In this document: positions 30,447-41,596 of the stretch, piece after piece
Position numbering within the stretch: position 1 is the first letter of the stretch
How the letters are laid out: every line of letters begins with the position of its first letter
DNA from: Craspedostauros australis
Lineage: Eukaryota > Bacillariophyta > Bacillariophyceae > Mastogloiales > Achnanthaceae
Direction: 5' to 3'
Length of the DNA stretch: 64,000 bases
Assembly: GCA_026770025.1 (NCBI GenBank)
Contig: JAMXDE010000006.1
Coordinates: 2,176,001-2,240,000 of the forward strand
Notes under the pieces: model-generated
Seen by the model: the letters and a program-made list of their open reading frames with translations, nothing else
The model's database searches: none
What the model was told of the DNA's origin: nothing
Position numbers and translations under genes: made by a program

Positions 30447-33400
30447 TTATGAGATGTCCGTCAAAGCAGAATGGTCATCCGCGTCATCTGGCGGTAAGTC
30501 CCCGTTGCTTCCGGACACGCGATTGCCTGGCTCTCCATCAACTTCTTCCTTTATCGTCGAAGTTTTTGATGCGCTTGCTGCTGAGTTCCTGACTGATACT
30601 GTTGGTCCGCCAGCATGTTCCTGAGTGTACACCGTCGCCAGATCAAACTGAGTTGCCATTCCGTGCTGAGGGGAGAACTCGACCATCTTGCTTCCGATCT
30701 TCTTACTCTGCGTGGCTTTCCCAAGTTGCTCCTCGTTGATGTACTGGCCACGTTTGGTGCGCAAGTCGTCACACTTGGCAGCTGCACCCCAGGCCTGATA
30801 GAACTCCATTGCTCGGGTGAAGTAAGGACCTGCCAGATCATCGCTGTCGATGCTGGATCTCAGTACGTGCTCGCCTGCCATCTCGCATGCCAATCCGGCC
30901 TCGTGGATTTGGCCGTTGCGTTGCGAGACGCCAATTGCCTTGTCATAACATTGGCGTACGTACGTTGGCATCGACTCACTGGAGGTGATGGATTTCATTT
31001 CTGCTCGCAGAAGCAGGTAGCGGTTCAGCACGGCCTTGCCCTTGGTGTCGCATATCTTCTTGAGTTGTTTCTTGTATTGACGCAGTACCTTGATATACTT
31101 GCGTTGGTCAGTTTGCCAGTACCGATTGGACGCCATCAAGCCAGTGAAGAGTGGGATCGTGGTTTGTGAAGTGAAGTCGGTCGCGTTGAGCTTGGCCGCC
31201 TTGAACTTCTTGTAGATCATTTCTGCATCCTTATACCTTCCGAAGTAGGTGGTGAGGAACAGCCGCTTCCAGTAGACGGCGATCTGGGTGAGGGCATCGC
31301 TCTGTTCGTGGGCCTTCATGTCCGCGAAACTCTCCCAATTGATTTGGAGGATGCCCATCATATTTTTGGCGCCGTTGGTGTACTCGCGGATGGTATGCGT
31401 GTGGGCATTGTTCTTGTACATTCGAATTTGCTCGAAGAGCTGGTTGATCGCGGGTATCAAACCCGGGAGCGGAGAGCCTTGGATGAATGCGTACGAGATG
31501 GAGCCGAACAGAGCCAATATGCCTTGCTCGAAGTCGCCGGCTCTCATGGCCAAAATACGTGCTCGTCGAAAGTTGGCAACGATGTCCGCTGGTGGTCTAC
31601 AGAATGGATCGATGAAGGACGATGCCACCAGGTATACTTGCCCAGCAGCTTTGTTGTCCTCTCCAACTCTGTCGATGATAGCTTCAGCCAATTTGATGAA
31701 CCTCTTGGCGTTTCTGTAGTCTCCGATGCCATTGTAAATGATTGCCAACATGGCGAAGCCATTTGCAGACTCACCGCAGATTCCCGCCCGTCTCGTGAGG
31801 GAGACGATGCGTGTGATGCCCAGCAACCCGGAAATGGAGTCTTGGCACACAAAGGCACGAAGGGCCAGTTGCCGCAAGACCTCCATCGAGACCAGTTGTC
31901 GAGCATTTGTTGTCACGTGACTTCGCCGCAAGAATTTAGCATTGGAGACACGGCCGAAGTAACATTTCAACGAAATCATCTGGCAAGCAACGTGGAGTGC
32001 GTATCCGCGTTTGGGATATGCACCGCAGAGTTGCGCGGCCTTCTCATTGAGGCGTAGTGCCTCTACGTTCTTGCCCTGTTGACTGAGAGCCTTCGCCATT
32101 GCCACGCGTGTGGAAAGCGTGTCTTGCGTGGATGCGGCGCGTTCCAGAACCTCGTTGCCAATTGCGAAGCCTTGCTCGTAGTTGCCCAGCAAGAGTTCGA
32201 CATCGCACTGACTATGAAGCAACCGAAGAACCAAGTTGTAATGGTCCTTCCAGGGATCGCCCTTCAGCTTGCGAAGGGCAGCCGATGCATGCCGGAGGTA
32301 CGTTGCGGCCGGCGAAAGAGCGGCCATTTTCAGTGCATGCTCGCCCGTCTGAAGATTGCGCCGCAGCGTTTCCAAATGGTCCTTGCTCGCCGCGCAGTTC
32401 AAGTGCTCCGTTGCGATGAACATCAAGCCAGCATCATTGGCGATTGACGTTCGTGTGTGGGCTGCACGGGAAGAGCCATGCAGTCTGCTGCTGAGTGATG
32501 TATTCGTGCATATCTCCCACAGACATCGACCAATGCGCAACCGAAGCTTGGCGCGGACCTCTCCGTATGGGACAAGTTCCTGCGCTGCCTGCTGGGCGCG
32601 ATCGTGAGTGAAGCGGTAGATCGTTCCACCAATCGAGTTCTGCAGCAGACCTTCGAGCACAGCTTGCTCCAGCAGCTCGGAAAGGGTTCTGTCGCATTCG
32701 CTCGGCACTGGCGCAAGGCTAGAGCCGGTGCGTCTGCCAGCGCGCTCGATGATATCATCACCGGCCTGGCTGTATGTCTCTTCGTAGTCCAGCACGATTT
32801 GCAGCAACTCGGTATCGAAAGATGACCTGATGTACGATGCGATGGCCAAGGTCTTCTGGAGAGCGACAGGCAGGGCCTTCATCTGGGATGAGATGAGACG
32901 GAGGACATCTCTGGGGTCCGTCAATGATGACGGACCGAAGCCTGCGGCTCCGTCGATGTTGAAATTCTCTTTCAGCTCCCATTGGGCAGATAGGCTGTTG
33001 AACTTGAGGACGCCCTTGCGCTCCAGTTCCTGTAGCAAGTGGACAGAATGGAAGATGTTTCCGTTTGTCTGCTTGAAGAGGTAGTCAGCGATTTTGATGG
33101 GGAGAGCATTGTCATCATCCTCGTCTCCATTCTCGATATCAACACTGCTGGTGTTGTGCCGGTGAAGGAGTTGAGTGACCCATGAGTGGAGCTGTTGGTT
33201 CGTGAAGTTTGCGACATGGATGTTGGTGTACGGTGTTGCGAGAGTACTGTCGTCATGAGAGGCCCCGTCAGCGTCATCGCTGCCATTGTCGACAGACGGT
33301 TCATCCTGTAGCTCTTGCGCCTGTGCCTGAGCTTGACGCATCTCACTCAGCAGCTTCATGAATGGGACATCGGGATCCAGATCCAGCAGCTCGGTTGGTG

Positions 33401-34586
33401 AGTGGGGATTGTAGTCTTGTCGGATCGTGCCGAGCCACAGGAAGTTGGGATGGCCCATCGTGGTGGACATGAGGTCCATGCTCTGCTGGGATGCCCATTG
33501 CAGATCATCGAGCACCAGTATAATTGGGGATGCCTTCGATGAGATGGAGGTCAAGAGCTGGGAGAAGGCGTACTGGAATCTGTTCCAGACAGTGTCATTG
33601 GCAGTGATCTGAGCGGATGCCGCTCCGGGCTGACATTGAGACAAGGACTTGGCTTGTGCTCCTGATTTCGATTTTGCCGACTGATCCGTGCTGTCGTTGT
33701 TCATAAGGATGGAGAGTGATGGCACGAAAGACAGCAGGAGGTTGATCTGTTCGGATGTCAACGTGCTTGCCTTGATCCGAGCTCGCAACCGCTGTAAATC
33801 CATCCTGTGTGCAGGAGCAGAGGTGCTGGATTTGCCGATATTTGTATGCGCGGCGGTAGATGTGGCCAGCGCATTGCACCATCCTGAAAATGCTTGCGTG
33901 ATGGCGGAGTAGGGATCGTTCTGCTGGTGCTTTTCGAACTTGCCCTTGAGGATGTGCACGCCCATGCCTGTGCTCTTGTTCTGCTGTTCGTGGCGGATCT
34001 GATCGCAGAAGGCATCCACTAGATGCGACTTGCCGGTTCCGCTTCCACCCCAGACGAATGCAGCCGGCATGAATGGCGAAGCATCGTCATTGTTCGGCTG
34101 GGCTGTGTTGGCGGAGGCAGATGCCATCGACGATGATGTTGACGACGATGACGCAGTCGATGGGAGGGTAGCAATGGTCGATGGTACTGGGGAAGTTGCG
34201 GCGCTTTTATGCATCATCTGGTTGAAGACTTGATGCAGGATCTGCAGTTCCTGGTCTCTGCCATAACAACTTGTGGTGTTGCCACCTCCATGGTTCTTTT
34301 TGAAAAGGCCGGGAGCCGCAGCAGCGCTTGGTTCCCTGCCATGTTGAGAGTGATCATAATGATCCGCGATGTTGCTGGGCGACGCCGTGGTGTCGTGCAT
34401 CGTGGAATATGCCGTGATCGACTTGTCGTCCGATGCTGCCAATGATGTCGATGATGTCATCGAGGTGGCGTCGTACCTGTAGGTGCGGTTCGCAGTGCTT
34501 GCCATTGTTGTTTGCGTGGTATGTGGGAGAAGCTGTGGGTTGGCAATTGAGGCGGGTCGGGGTTGGATTGGGGTTGAGCTCAGCAC
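30447..34586 (-). CDS. Giant AAA/STAND ATPase, copy 3
   Basis: 1379 aa. Same architecture: S/T-rich N-terminus, NTPase with CYGRDQELQILHQVF, GGSGTGKSHLVDAF, IILVLDDLQWA and FLWLGTIRQDY, then a helical TPR-like half ending FTRAMEFYQAWGAAAKCDDL and an acidic tail. The ATPase core is nearly identical to copies 1 and 2. The helical half is moderately diverged from copy 2 and strongly from copy 1. It lies outside the 7.4-kb duplication, so it is probably the older neighbour from which the others arose or with which they recombine. ATG 34586 is the first in frame; another ATG lies 27 codons inside, level with the start region of the other copies. Confidence 0.85.
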   Translation of the reverse strand: MLSSTPIQPRPASIANPQLLPHTTQTTMASTANRTYRYDATSMTSSTSLAASDDKSITAYSTMHDTTASPSNIADHYDHSQHGREPSAAAAPGLFKKNHGGGNTTSCYGRDQELQILHQVFNQMMHKSAATSPVPSTIATLPSTASSSSTSSSMASASANTAQPNNDDASPFMPAAFVWGGSGTGKSHLVDAFCDQIRHEQQNKSTGMGVHILKGKFEKHQQNDPYSAITQAFSGWCNALATSTAAHTNIGKSSTSAPAHRMDLQRLRARIKASTLTSEQINLLLSFVPSLSILMNNDSTDQSAKSKSGAQAKSLSQCQPGAASAQITANDTVWNRFQYAFSQLLTSISSKASPIILVLDDLQWASQQSMDLMSTTMGHPNFLWLGTIRQDYNPHSPTELLDLDPDVPFMKLLSEMRQAQAQAQELQDEPSVDNGSDDADGASHDDSTLATPYTNIHVANFTNQQLHSWVTQLLHRHNTSSVDIENGDEDDDNALPIKIADYLFKQTNGNIFHSVHLLQELERKGVLKFNSLSAQWELKENFNIDGAAGFGPSSLTDPRDVLRLISSQMKALPVALQKTLAIASYIRSSFDTELLQIVLDYEETYSQAGDDIIERAGRRTGSSLAPVPSECDRTLSELLEQAVLEGLLQNSIGGTIYRFTHDRAQQAAQELVPYGEVRAKLRLRIGRCLWEICTNTSLSSRLHGSSRAAHTRTSIANDAGLMFIATEHLNCAASKDHLETLRRNLQTGEHALKMAALSPAATYLRHASAALRKLKGDPWKDHYNLVLRLLHSQCDVELLLGNYEQGFAIGNEVLERAASTQDTLSTRVAMAKALSQQGKNVEALRLNEKAAQLCGAYPKRGYALHVACQMISLKCYFGRVSNAKFLRRSHVTTNARQLVSMEVLRQLALRAFVCQDSISGLLGITRIVSLTRRAGICGESANGFAMLAIIYNGIGDYRNAKRFIKLAEAIIDRVGEDNKAAGQVYLVASSFIDPFCRPPADIVANFRRARILAMRAGDFEQGILALFGSISYAFIQGSPLPGLIPAINQLFEQIRMYKNNAHTHTIREYTNGAKNMMGILQINWESFADMKAHEQSDALTQIAVYWKRLFLTTYFGRYKDAEMIYKKFKAAKLNATDFTSQTTIPLFTGLMASNRYWQTDQRKYIKVLRQYKKQLKKICDTKGKAVLNRYLLLRAEMKSITSSESMPTYVRQCYDKAIGVSQRNGQIHEAGLACEMAGEHVLRSSIDSDDLAGPYFTRAMEFYQAWGAAAKCDDLRTKRGQYINEEQLGKATQSKKIGSKMVEFSPQHGMATQFDLATVYTQEHAGGPTVSVRNSAASASKTSTIKEEVDGEPGNRVSGSNGDLPPDDADDHSALTDIS

Positions 34587-36396
34587 GCTCTGGAGTAAAT
34601 ATGGCTACTGAATGCAAACTCACACAGATATTCTGTGCCAATGCGAATAGAGCCCACACCCGTGAATGTTGGTGTGTGATGGCTGTGATAGCCGAGGAAT
34701 GCGACCATCGTGTTTTGGGAGTATCACGGCGATGCAGTTTTCTATTGCTGTAGGTGGTGTTACGGTCCCGTTTGGGGTCGTTGGCGGTTGTTGTCGTTCC
34801 TGTTGTTGCGGAAGAAGAGTGAAGGTCAGCACCAGCGCAACACAGAGTCTGTACCGACATTGACCGGTTCTTTTGCTCGCGCGAGTTTGTGACTGCTCTG
34901 CGCTGTCATGCCGCAGATGCTGTGGATGTTTTCTTCGGCGCGTCGTGTCTCGGTGCGCCTTTCGACGCTTCTGTGTGGTGGTTTCTTCTCCAGACGTTGA
35001 TAACCAACAAGTTGGGGGCGACAATGTCACGTTCGGTGGTTCCGAGGGTGCAGTGTGGAGCGCTAACTTTTTCGCGAACGAGGTTCCCACAATTGTCGCT
35101 GCTGGGCTATGGGACTGAAATCTATCCAACAGCACCGCCAAACAGTTGCGTAACGCAATGGTGTGCTTGGAGGTTATGCATTCCCACCCTTCGTCCACCC
35201 AACACCTTGGTGGCTGAAGTCGTACTCTGTGCAATAGAACGATGTCGCCCAAGACCCAATGCCCAAACACAGAGACACAGATGCGAATGCCGAAAAATGC
35301 AGCCACCGCAAGTTCCGCGCTTGTTGCCTGTCGCTGTAGGTATGGCAGAAGCCATGACCGTAGCATAGGTCATAATACCTTGTTGTGTGCACCAATCCAC
35401 CGTTGGCACATTGATCATTAGCTTGTACATCACAGCCCCGTAGGTGGTTGTTTAAACCATCCCGAGAGAGTGTGTGTGTTCTGCGACTATTGCAGGGTGG
35501 AGTCCGCATGCGGTATGTATGGTGAATGTACCAAACGAGCAGAGAGCGATGCGAGATGGTCATTTGCTTTGATGTTGGAGATTGCACTGCGCCATGGAGT
35601 GTTGCTTGTGTTCCGTTTCTCTCCAAATGCACAGGTCGCAGTACACTGTTCACCCACACACCCAGAGAGAGAGAGAGAGAGAGGGAGCGGGGAGATTGTG
35701 ACCTCCCATGAGGTGGCGAATGATGACTTCGGCATTTGCAATCGCCTTCTCCGCGTGCCACCAAAAGCACTTCAGTGCTTTGGACATCAACACAATCTCA
35801 CTCCAAATCCCGTGGCGGAATCGCTGGTAAAAAGACGCGCCACCGGCATGCTTCCCCGCTTGTGCATGTTGTGAGCGGCGAAAGACGAAGTTGCGGTCAT
35901 GTGTGTGTTCGCCATTCAGTCCTGTGTATCATGCCATTTCTGGTAATAGGTGACTGAAATGAAGGTCTTGTCATAGACATCAAATATAAGATTAAAAAAT
36001 AATTTACCGTTATCACCTCGAAGGAAACTCAACTGGTGTTAATTAATATTTTACCTAAGCTTCCACAAGCGAACACATCTGTGCGGGAACGACATGTACG
36101 ACTCAATGGTTGTTCCCGATCAAACAGGACTAAATTTGAAAGACTAATGAAGCGCCAAGTTCTCGTTTCAACGGACGATTGCTCCACGCGCATTTCTCCC
36201 GCCAAAATGCACCGCCACACAACGAAGTCGCAACGGAGAACGCAACGAAGAACACGACGAAACAAGCACACCCTCCCTCCGACCACGAAATCGGGCGGCA
36301 GAATCCATTGATCAAAACGCAAGGGCGAAGCAACACAAATAGTAGGAGAAGCAGAAGTACGCCACTCGACACACTATTACCAAAAACCGTTCGACA
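34587..36396. other. Intergenic region (1.8 kb)
   Basis: No gene is supported. Overlapping short open frames on both strands lack domain features. It holds a (GA)n tract at 35664-35683 and an AT-rich patch at about 35965-36055 (ATTAAAAAATAATTTACCG, TTAATTAATATTTTACC) about 350 bases before the exchanger start, which may belong to its promoter. Confidence 0.5.
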
Positions 36397-39300
36397 ATGA
36401 CGCCCCCTCAGCCCACCGCCGACGAAGGCACGGCAGCATCCGAGATGTCTCCAAGAGCATACCGATCCATCACGAAGAGCAAGGAACGGCGACGGTTTCA
36501 GAACCGACTCGCGTCGGCCATGACGGTGCTGACCGTTGTCCTCATGGTGGGTTTGTCGGTTCTTTTTGGCAAGAATGGCGATGAAGAAATCAATGGCCTT
36601 GGGCCTATGGCTCGTGCCAACACCAACGCCAACGAATTCCTGGATTATCGCAGCAGCAGCAGCATGATCCAGGTTCCCACGAATATGCTGTCGTCGACAA
36701 CATCCGACGAATGGTCTCATCCACCCGAAGGCAATCGCGCGTGGAGACGGCGCTGGCTTGACGACAATGACGGCGGCGATGCGGATGACAATGACGACGG
36801 AGACGTCGATTACTCCAAGTTCTCCTGTCATTCCATGTACGACCAGACCCCGATGCCAGGCAAGGAGCAGTGCCGATTTGCCCGAGCTTGCAATCGTGGG
36901 AGAGGCATCTTCGCATCATGGGCCTTCTGTTCCAAGAAGTACAGCATCTTCACCATCTTCTGCATCATCTCGCCGTTCCTGCTGCTCTGGATGATCCTCC
37001 TGTTCCGCATGCTGGGATCCACGGCGGAGGATTTCTTCTCGCCGTCACTGGAGATGTTTTCTGGCAAGCTTGGTCTTCCGTAAGTATGGCAGCAATGCTG
37101 GTGCGTTCGTCAGTTCACGACGGATTTGACTTGAGTGTAGTAGGGTGCAGTGATCGAGGAATCGAAAACCCTGTGTGACATTTCTCAAAGATATCTATTG
37201 CCCATGGCCTCGAACATGCCCAACACTCACTGAGTCCTCAATTCCTTTCCCGCGCATGCAATATCTCAAATCAATGTATCGTACCCACGCAACCAACGAA
37301 CGAACGCAACGGACCGACAATCTGTAAACTTGTCTGGATCTTGCAGACCACGATTCGCTGGTGTTTCGCTGCTGGCCTTGGGAAATGGAGCGGCTGATGT
37401 GTCAGCGACCATGTCTGCCATCATCAGCGACAGCGAGAATGGGTACAAGCTTGCCATGGGAGAACTTACTGGTGCTGCCATGCTCGTGGGCGGCGTGATC
37501 TCCGGCGTCGTGGTGCTAGTGTCTGGAGGCGTTCCGTGTCGAGGTGCCCTCATCCGTGATGCCATGGCGCTGATAATCACTGTGTTGGCGGTTTGGGGAA
37601 CGTTCGTGAAGGGTGAGATCACGACGTCCTCGATCACCATCTTCCTCTCCCTCTACGTCCTCTTTGTCTGCCTCGTCCTTGCCGCGGACGTCTACCATCG
37701 GGCGGTCGTCCTGCCACGCCTGGCGCTGGTTGCGGACGACAGTGAACTTCAACGTCAAGCGTCGGCGGAACGCCAAATCAATGAGACAGCCGGCACCACT
37801 TCTGATGTTGCGATTTCAAGCGGAGAGAGTACGCCATCAAGTGATGGACTGATTTCGCCAGCGCAGGTGCAAGCGCAAGGACGGGCTGGCGGTACGCGCG
37901 TGCGCCCATCGCCGATCTCCCGAGTCATCACTGCGATCTCGAACTACGATAACCCAACCCAGGACGGTAACGGTGGCATCGTGCCAACGAACAGCGGTTG
38001 GGGAGTGGACTCTGACCAGCTGGAGCAGGACCAGCCCATCGTCCTCCATGGGCGGGACGGAATCCTCAGCGGTGATCATCATCATCACCATCCAAGCCAC
38101 AACAGCCACGATAACAGCGAAGACAGACCCGGAGGATTGCAGCCGTCAGGACAGCCGGATGAGTCGGGCGCATACGAACTGGTGGACGACTCCATGGGTC
38201 AGATGTGCAGCGCTCGCAACACTGAGAGCTTCAGCGCATCCAACTGGAGCGGTGCGTGGAAGGACTGCAAACAGGAGCTGCAGGGACATGCGGTGGAAGT
38301 TTGGGAAGACATTTACTATGACGCCGATGTGCCAATCTTGGAACGGTTCCTGTTGACGTGCGAGCTCCCCTTCACGTTCCTTCGCAAGGTGAGTGGTGTC
38401 CACAACCTTTTTGTCAGTTGAATGCGTATTCGTTTGTGGCATGGTACTGTTTTGACACGAGGTTGTGGCTCAGTGTCGATTTGTGTGCCGTGAGCATGTG
38501 CAGCAGCAGTGGGGGCAGCACATGTTGCTCAAGCACCATACTGCGACGCTGGTTTTCTAACGTCTCCCTTCTATCATTGTCTCTGCTTCCCATTCCGTTG
38601 CATCGTCACATATCCGATACGACGCTGACACTTGAATACTGATTTGAAATTGAAAATTGAATTTGAACAGATCTCCGTCCCAATCCCATGCGAGGGGTAC
38701 TACAACCGAGCGATCGTCGCGTTGTCGGTGGCGTTTTCGCCACTCTGGTTCGCGTATTACATCTCCCACGGGCACCACCTCAACATGTTCTCGAGTGAGT
38801 GCTTAGTGTTCTTCCTGAGCTTTTGGGGCATCGCCATCATCGTTGCAATTCTGTTGGTCCGATTCGCGCCCGGCGGTGATGGCCAGATGTCGTTGAGCAT
38901 CGCCACGCCTTTGGCTCTGTATGGCTTCTGCATCGCCGCCACGTGGATCGACTTCGTCGCCGACAACCTGGTATCGCTGCTGAACTTCATCGGCATCATC
39001 ATGCGGATCCCAGCCACTATCATGGGGCTGACCATCCTGGCGTGGGGCAACTCCATGGGCGACCTGTCCGCCAACCTCACGATGGCACGGAAGGGCCTTG
39101 CCAACATGGCCATGACCGCCTGCTTCGCCGGACCCGTGTTCAACATCCTGATGGGTCTGGGACTTGGCTTCTCCAGTTCCGCCGCAAGCACAGGGAATGC
39201 TGTGAAGGAGGTGTCCCTGTCGCCAACCGTCGTGGTTGGATTCATCTTCATCCTGCTCAACAGCATCGTCATCATCTTCACTGGGCTGGTGCTTGGCAAT

Positions 39301-39405
39301 GGACGCATCAAGCCATACTACGGGTACATCGCCCTCGCCCTTTACACTGTGTACGTCAGCATCGCGGTCGGCCTGCAGTTCACGAAACACGGAGAAAACC
39401 ACTAG
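36397..39405 (+). CDS. Cation/Ca2+ exchanger (CCX/NCLX type), three exons
   Basis: Model join(36397..37079, 37347..38388, 38671..39405), 819 aa. Introns GTAAGT..TTGCAG and GTGAGT..GAACAG keep frame: GKLGLP|PRFAGV and FTFLRK|ISVPIP. After an N-terminal membrane segment (LTVVLMVGLSVLFG) comes a lumenal Cys-containing loop. The alpha-1 repeat reads FAGVSLLALGNGAADVSATM, with the GNGAxD ion-binding signature. A long cytosolic loop rich in D/S/Q with a short His run follows, and the alpha-2 repeat reads LAWGNSMGDLSANLTMA, then ACFAGPVFNILMGLGLG. The pattern matches the SLC8B1/NCLX and plant CCX branch, which exchange Na+ or K+ for Ca2+ across mitochondrial or endomembranes. Ion choice and location are not readable from sequence alone. 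Confidence 0.88.
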
Positions 39406-40172
39406 AGCAGAGCTGAGGATTCTCTCCAGAGTAAGCGGTGAGCACACCACGAGGCGCCTCGCGTCATGGTCCTGTACAGAACGTCCAAACCGCCATACTC
39501 AAAATACCATACGAAGGAATACCACTCCATCCCAACGATTGTGGGAAACATGAAGGCTACTGCACATACCATTGGAGTAGCACACGTATTGCGCTGTGCC
39601 CATCCATCCTCTTGTATTATATAATATTGTACAATACCTCGTACGAGTAGATCGTATTATATGGACGAGTATTTGCACACACATTAGTAGTTGTATGTAG
39701 GCACGAGCTACAGGATCCTCTATCTTGGCAAGATGCCATCTCGTTCCGTGGTGTAGAATTCTGTCCCAAAAGCATCTATATAACGCCAATATAACGTTTC
39801 GCTGTGAGTCATACCGAAACACGACCAGAGCAACAACGATGAAACCAAACACGATCTTGTGGGCGAAGATCCTCCGCCTGTGCGAACGGTACGAAATGGG
39901 GTGGAGGGAAAGTCGCCGGAGAGACAAGAGCGGGCGTGTGGTTGCGCGAAAACAAGAACACAGGAGCAAGACCAAACACGGAACCAACAAGAGACCATCG
40001 TTGGCAACAGACGCAACAGACGCAACAGACGCAACAGACACAATAGTCGCAACAGCAGCAGAAGAAGAGGACAGCACAATCGTTGCACACCATATATCCC
40101 ACGTATAAAAGCAGCGCAATTGAAGAGCGCAACCCTTGAAAGAACCCCCACTTGCAAAGAAGGTTGAAAGCG
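39406..40172. other. Intergenic region with short repeats
   Basis: No gene is supported. Contains an AT-rich, partly palindromic patch at about 39610-39665 (TATTATATAATATTG, GATCGTATTATA), a (CAACAGACG)n-like tract at about 40005-40040, and a TATAAAAG 65-70 bases before the CSN5 ATG that could be a TATA element. Confidence 0.5.
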
Positions 40173-41324
40173 ATGGCAGATTCCGGCAAACCGAAAGCCA
40201 AGGAGAGCGGCTCAGACCCTGGCAGCGCGGCTGCGGGCGCCGATTCGAGATACTCGTTTGATCCCAAGGATCTGGAGAAGCTGTGCAAGGAGAAGCCATG
40301 GATGAAGGACCCCACGTACTTCCAGAAGGTCGCCGTGAGTCCTTCCGCCGTCATGAAGATGATGATGCACTGCAACTCCGGCGTGGAGAAGGGCGTCGCG
40401 AAGGGTGGCAACCCCATCGAGGTCATGGGGCTGCTGCTGGGACGGCCGGACCCGCAAAACCCCAAGACGCTCATCGTGACGGATGCCTTCCCGTTGCCCA
40501 TCGAGGGATTCGAGACGCGCGTCATCGCGGACGACCAGAACGTCGTCAACCACATGATCTCCCTCGGCGACTGTCTGGAGCGCACGCGCAAGGAGAAGTT
40601 CATGGGATGGTACCACTCTCATCCCTTCGACCTCGTCGATCGCTCCCACTGCTTTCTCTCCCAGACAGACCTCAGCACCCAGCTGCAGTGGCAGCGTGCC
40701 GAGGATCCGCACGGCAATCCCTTCGTGGCCATCGTGCTCGACCCGTTGCGCAGTCTGCACACGGCCACGCCCGAGCTCAAGGCCTTCCGTGCCTACCCGC
40801 CGGAATACAGCCCGCCTCCCAACACGTGCCCCGACATGTCCTTGGAGACGCAGGAGAAGATCCGGTTAGAGCACTGGGGGTCCTGCTGGAACCGCTACTA
40901 CGAGCTGGGCGTGGAGTACTTCATGTCCTCCACCAGCCGCACGGTCATGGAGCAGCTCACGCACAGCTACCTCTGGATGAGAACGCTGCAGCAGCCGCAG
41001 GAGGTCTACGAACAGCAAAAGCTCAAGAACATCGCGGCGGCGACCAACGATCTGCGTGCTGCGGCCACCACCATCAGCGATTCTTCTTCGGACGGCCCTG
41101 GCGGCGGCGGTTCCAGCGGTGATCGATCGTGGATGGGAGCCTCGAAACGGGATCCCACCAGCGCAACTGGCGCCACATCCATCGGCAAGGGAGACGGCAT
41201 CAACGCGGCTGCCAAGAAGCGAACGGCAGAACTATCGGGCGCCGTGGACAAGATTGTGGAGTTGGCAACTGCCGAACTGTCGCAAGCCTCGTTGATGGGC
41301 ACCAAGACGAAGATATTTCAGTGA
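40173..41324 (+). CDS. CSN5: COP9 signalosome subunit 5 (JAMM deneddylase)
   Basis: 383 aa. CSN5 is the metalloprotease subunit of the COP9 signalosome, which removes NEDD8/RUB1 from cullins. The N-terminus matches the family (PWMKDPTYFQKVAVSPSAVMKMMMH). The MPN+ domain carries E83 in IEVMGLLLGRP, H148 and H150 in MGWYHSHP, S163 and D166 in FLSQTDLSTQ, so all JAMM zinc ligands are present. Between H150 and S163 there are 12 residues (PFDLVDRSHCFL) instead of the usual 7, a five-residue insertion in the segment just before the catalytic serine. The C-terminal region (EHWGSCWNRYYELGVEYFMS, then helices) fits CSN5. The start at 40173 gives MADSGKPK; an in-frame ATG seven codons upstream is less likely. 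Confidence 0.93.
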   Translation: MADSGKPKAKESGSDPGSAAAGADSRYSFDPKDLEKLCKEKPWMKDPTYFQKVAVSPSAVMKMMMHCNSGVEKGVAKGGNPIEVMGLLLGRPDPQNPKTLIVTDAFPLPIEGFETRVIADDQNVVNHMISLGDCLERTRKEKFMGWYHSHPFDLVDRSHCFLSQTDLSTQLQWQRAEDPHGNPFVAIVLDPLRSLHTATPELKAFRAYPPEYSPPPNTCPDMSLETQEKIRLEHWGSCWNRYYELGVEYFMSSTSRTVMEQLTHSYLWMRTLQQPQEVYEQQKLKNIAAATNDLRAAATTISDSSSDGPGGGGSSGDRSWMGASKRDPTSATGATSIGKGDGINAAAKKRTAELSGAVDKIVELATAELSQASLMGTKTKIFQ

Positions 41325-41596
41325 ATCATCACATCGGCGTAGAACACGGCACAGTCGTCGCCAACCTAAACAGAGGCAACGATCGTTTTACTAGACAACT
41401 CATTACGGGTGTGGATACGACGAGAACAAAAGTTGCAATGATGCGAATCGCGTTTGGATGCATGTTTTCAAATGTTGATGGATTCAAGCAAGTGAATGTG
41501 CCTGTGGCATTGTTGTTTGATAGTTACGGCATTCATACAAGATTACTCCAGAGAGTGAATAGAAGAGAGCAGATAAGTATCATACTCGTACTGGTA

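Noticed and set aside
34620-35366. Overlapping 160-250 codon frames on both strands
   Set aside because: Neither strand shows splice-consistent continuation or domain features; treated as intergenic.
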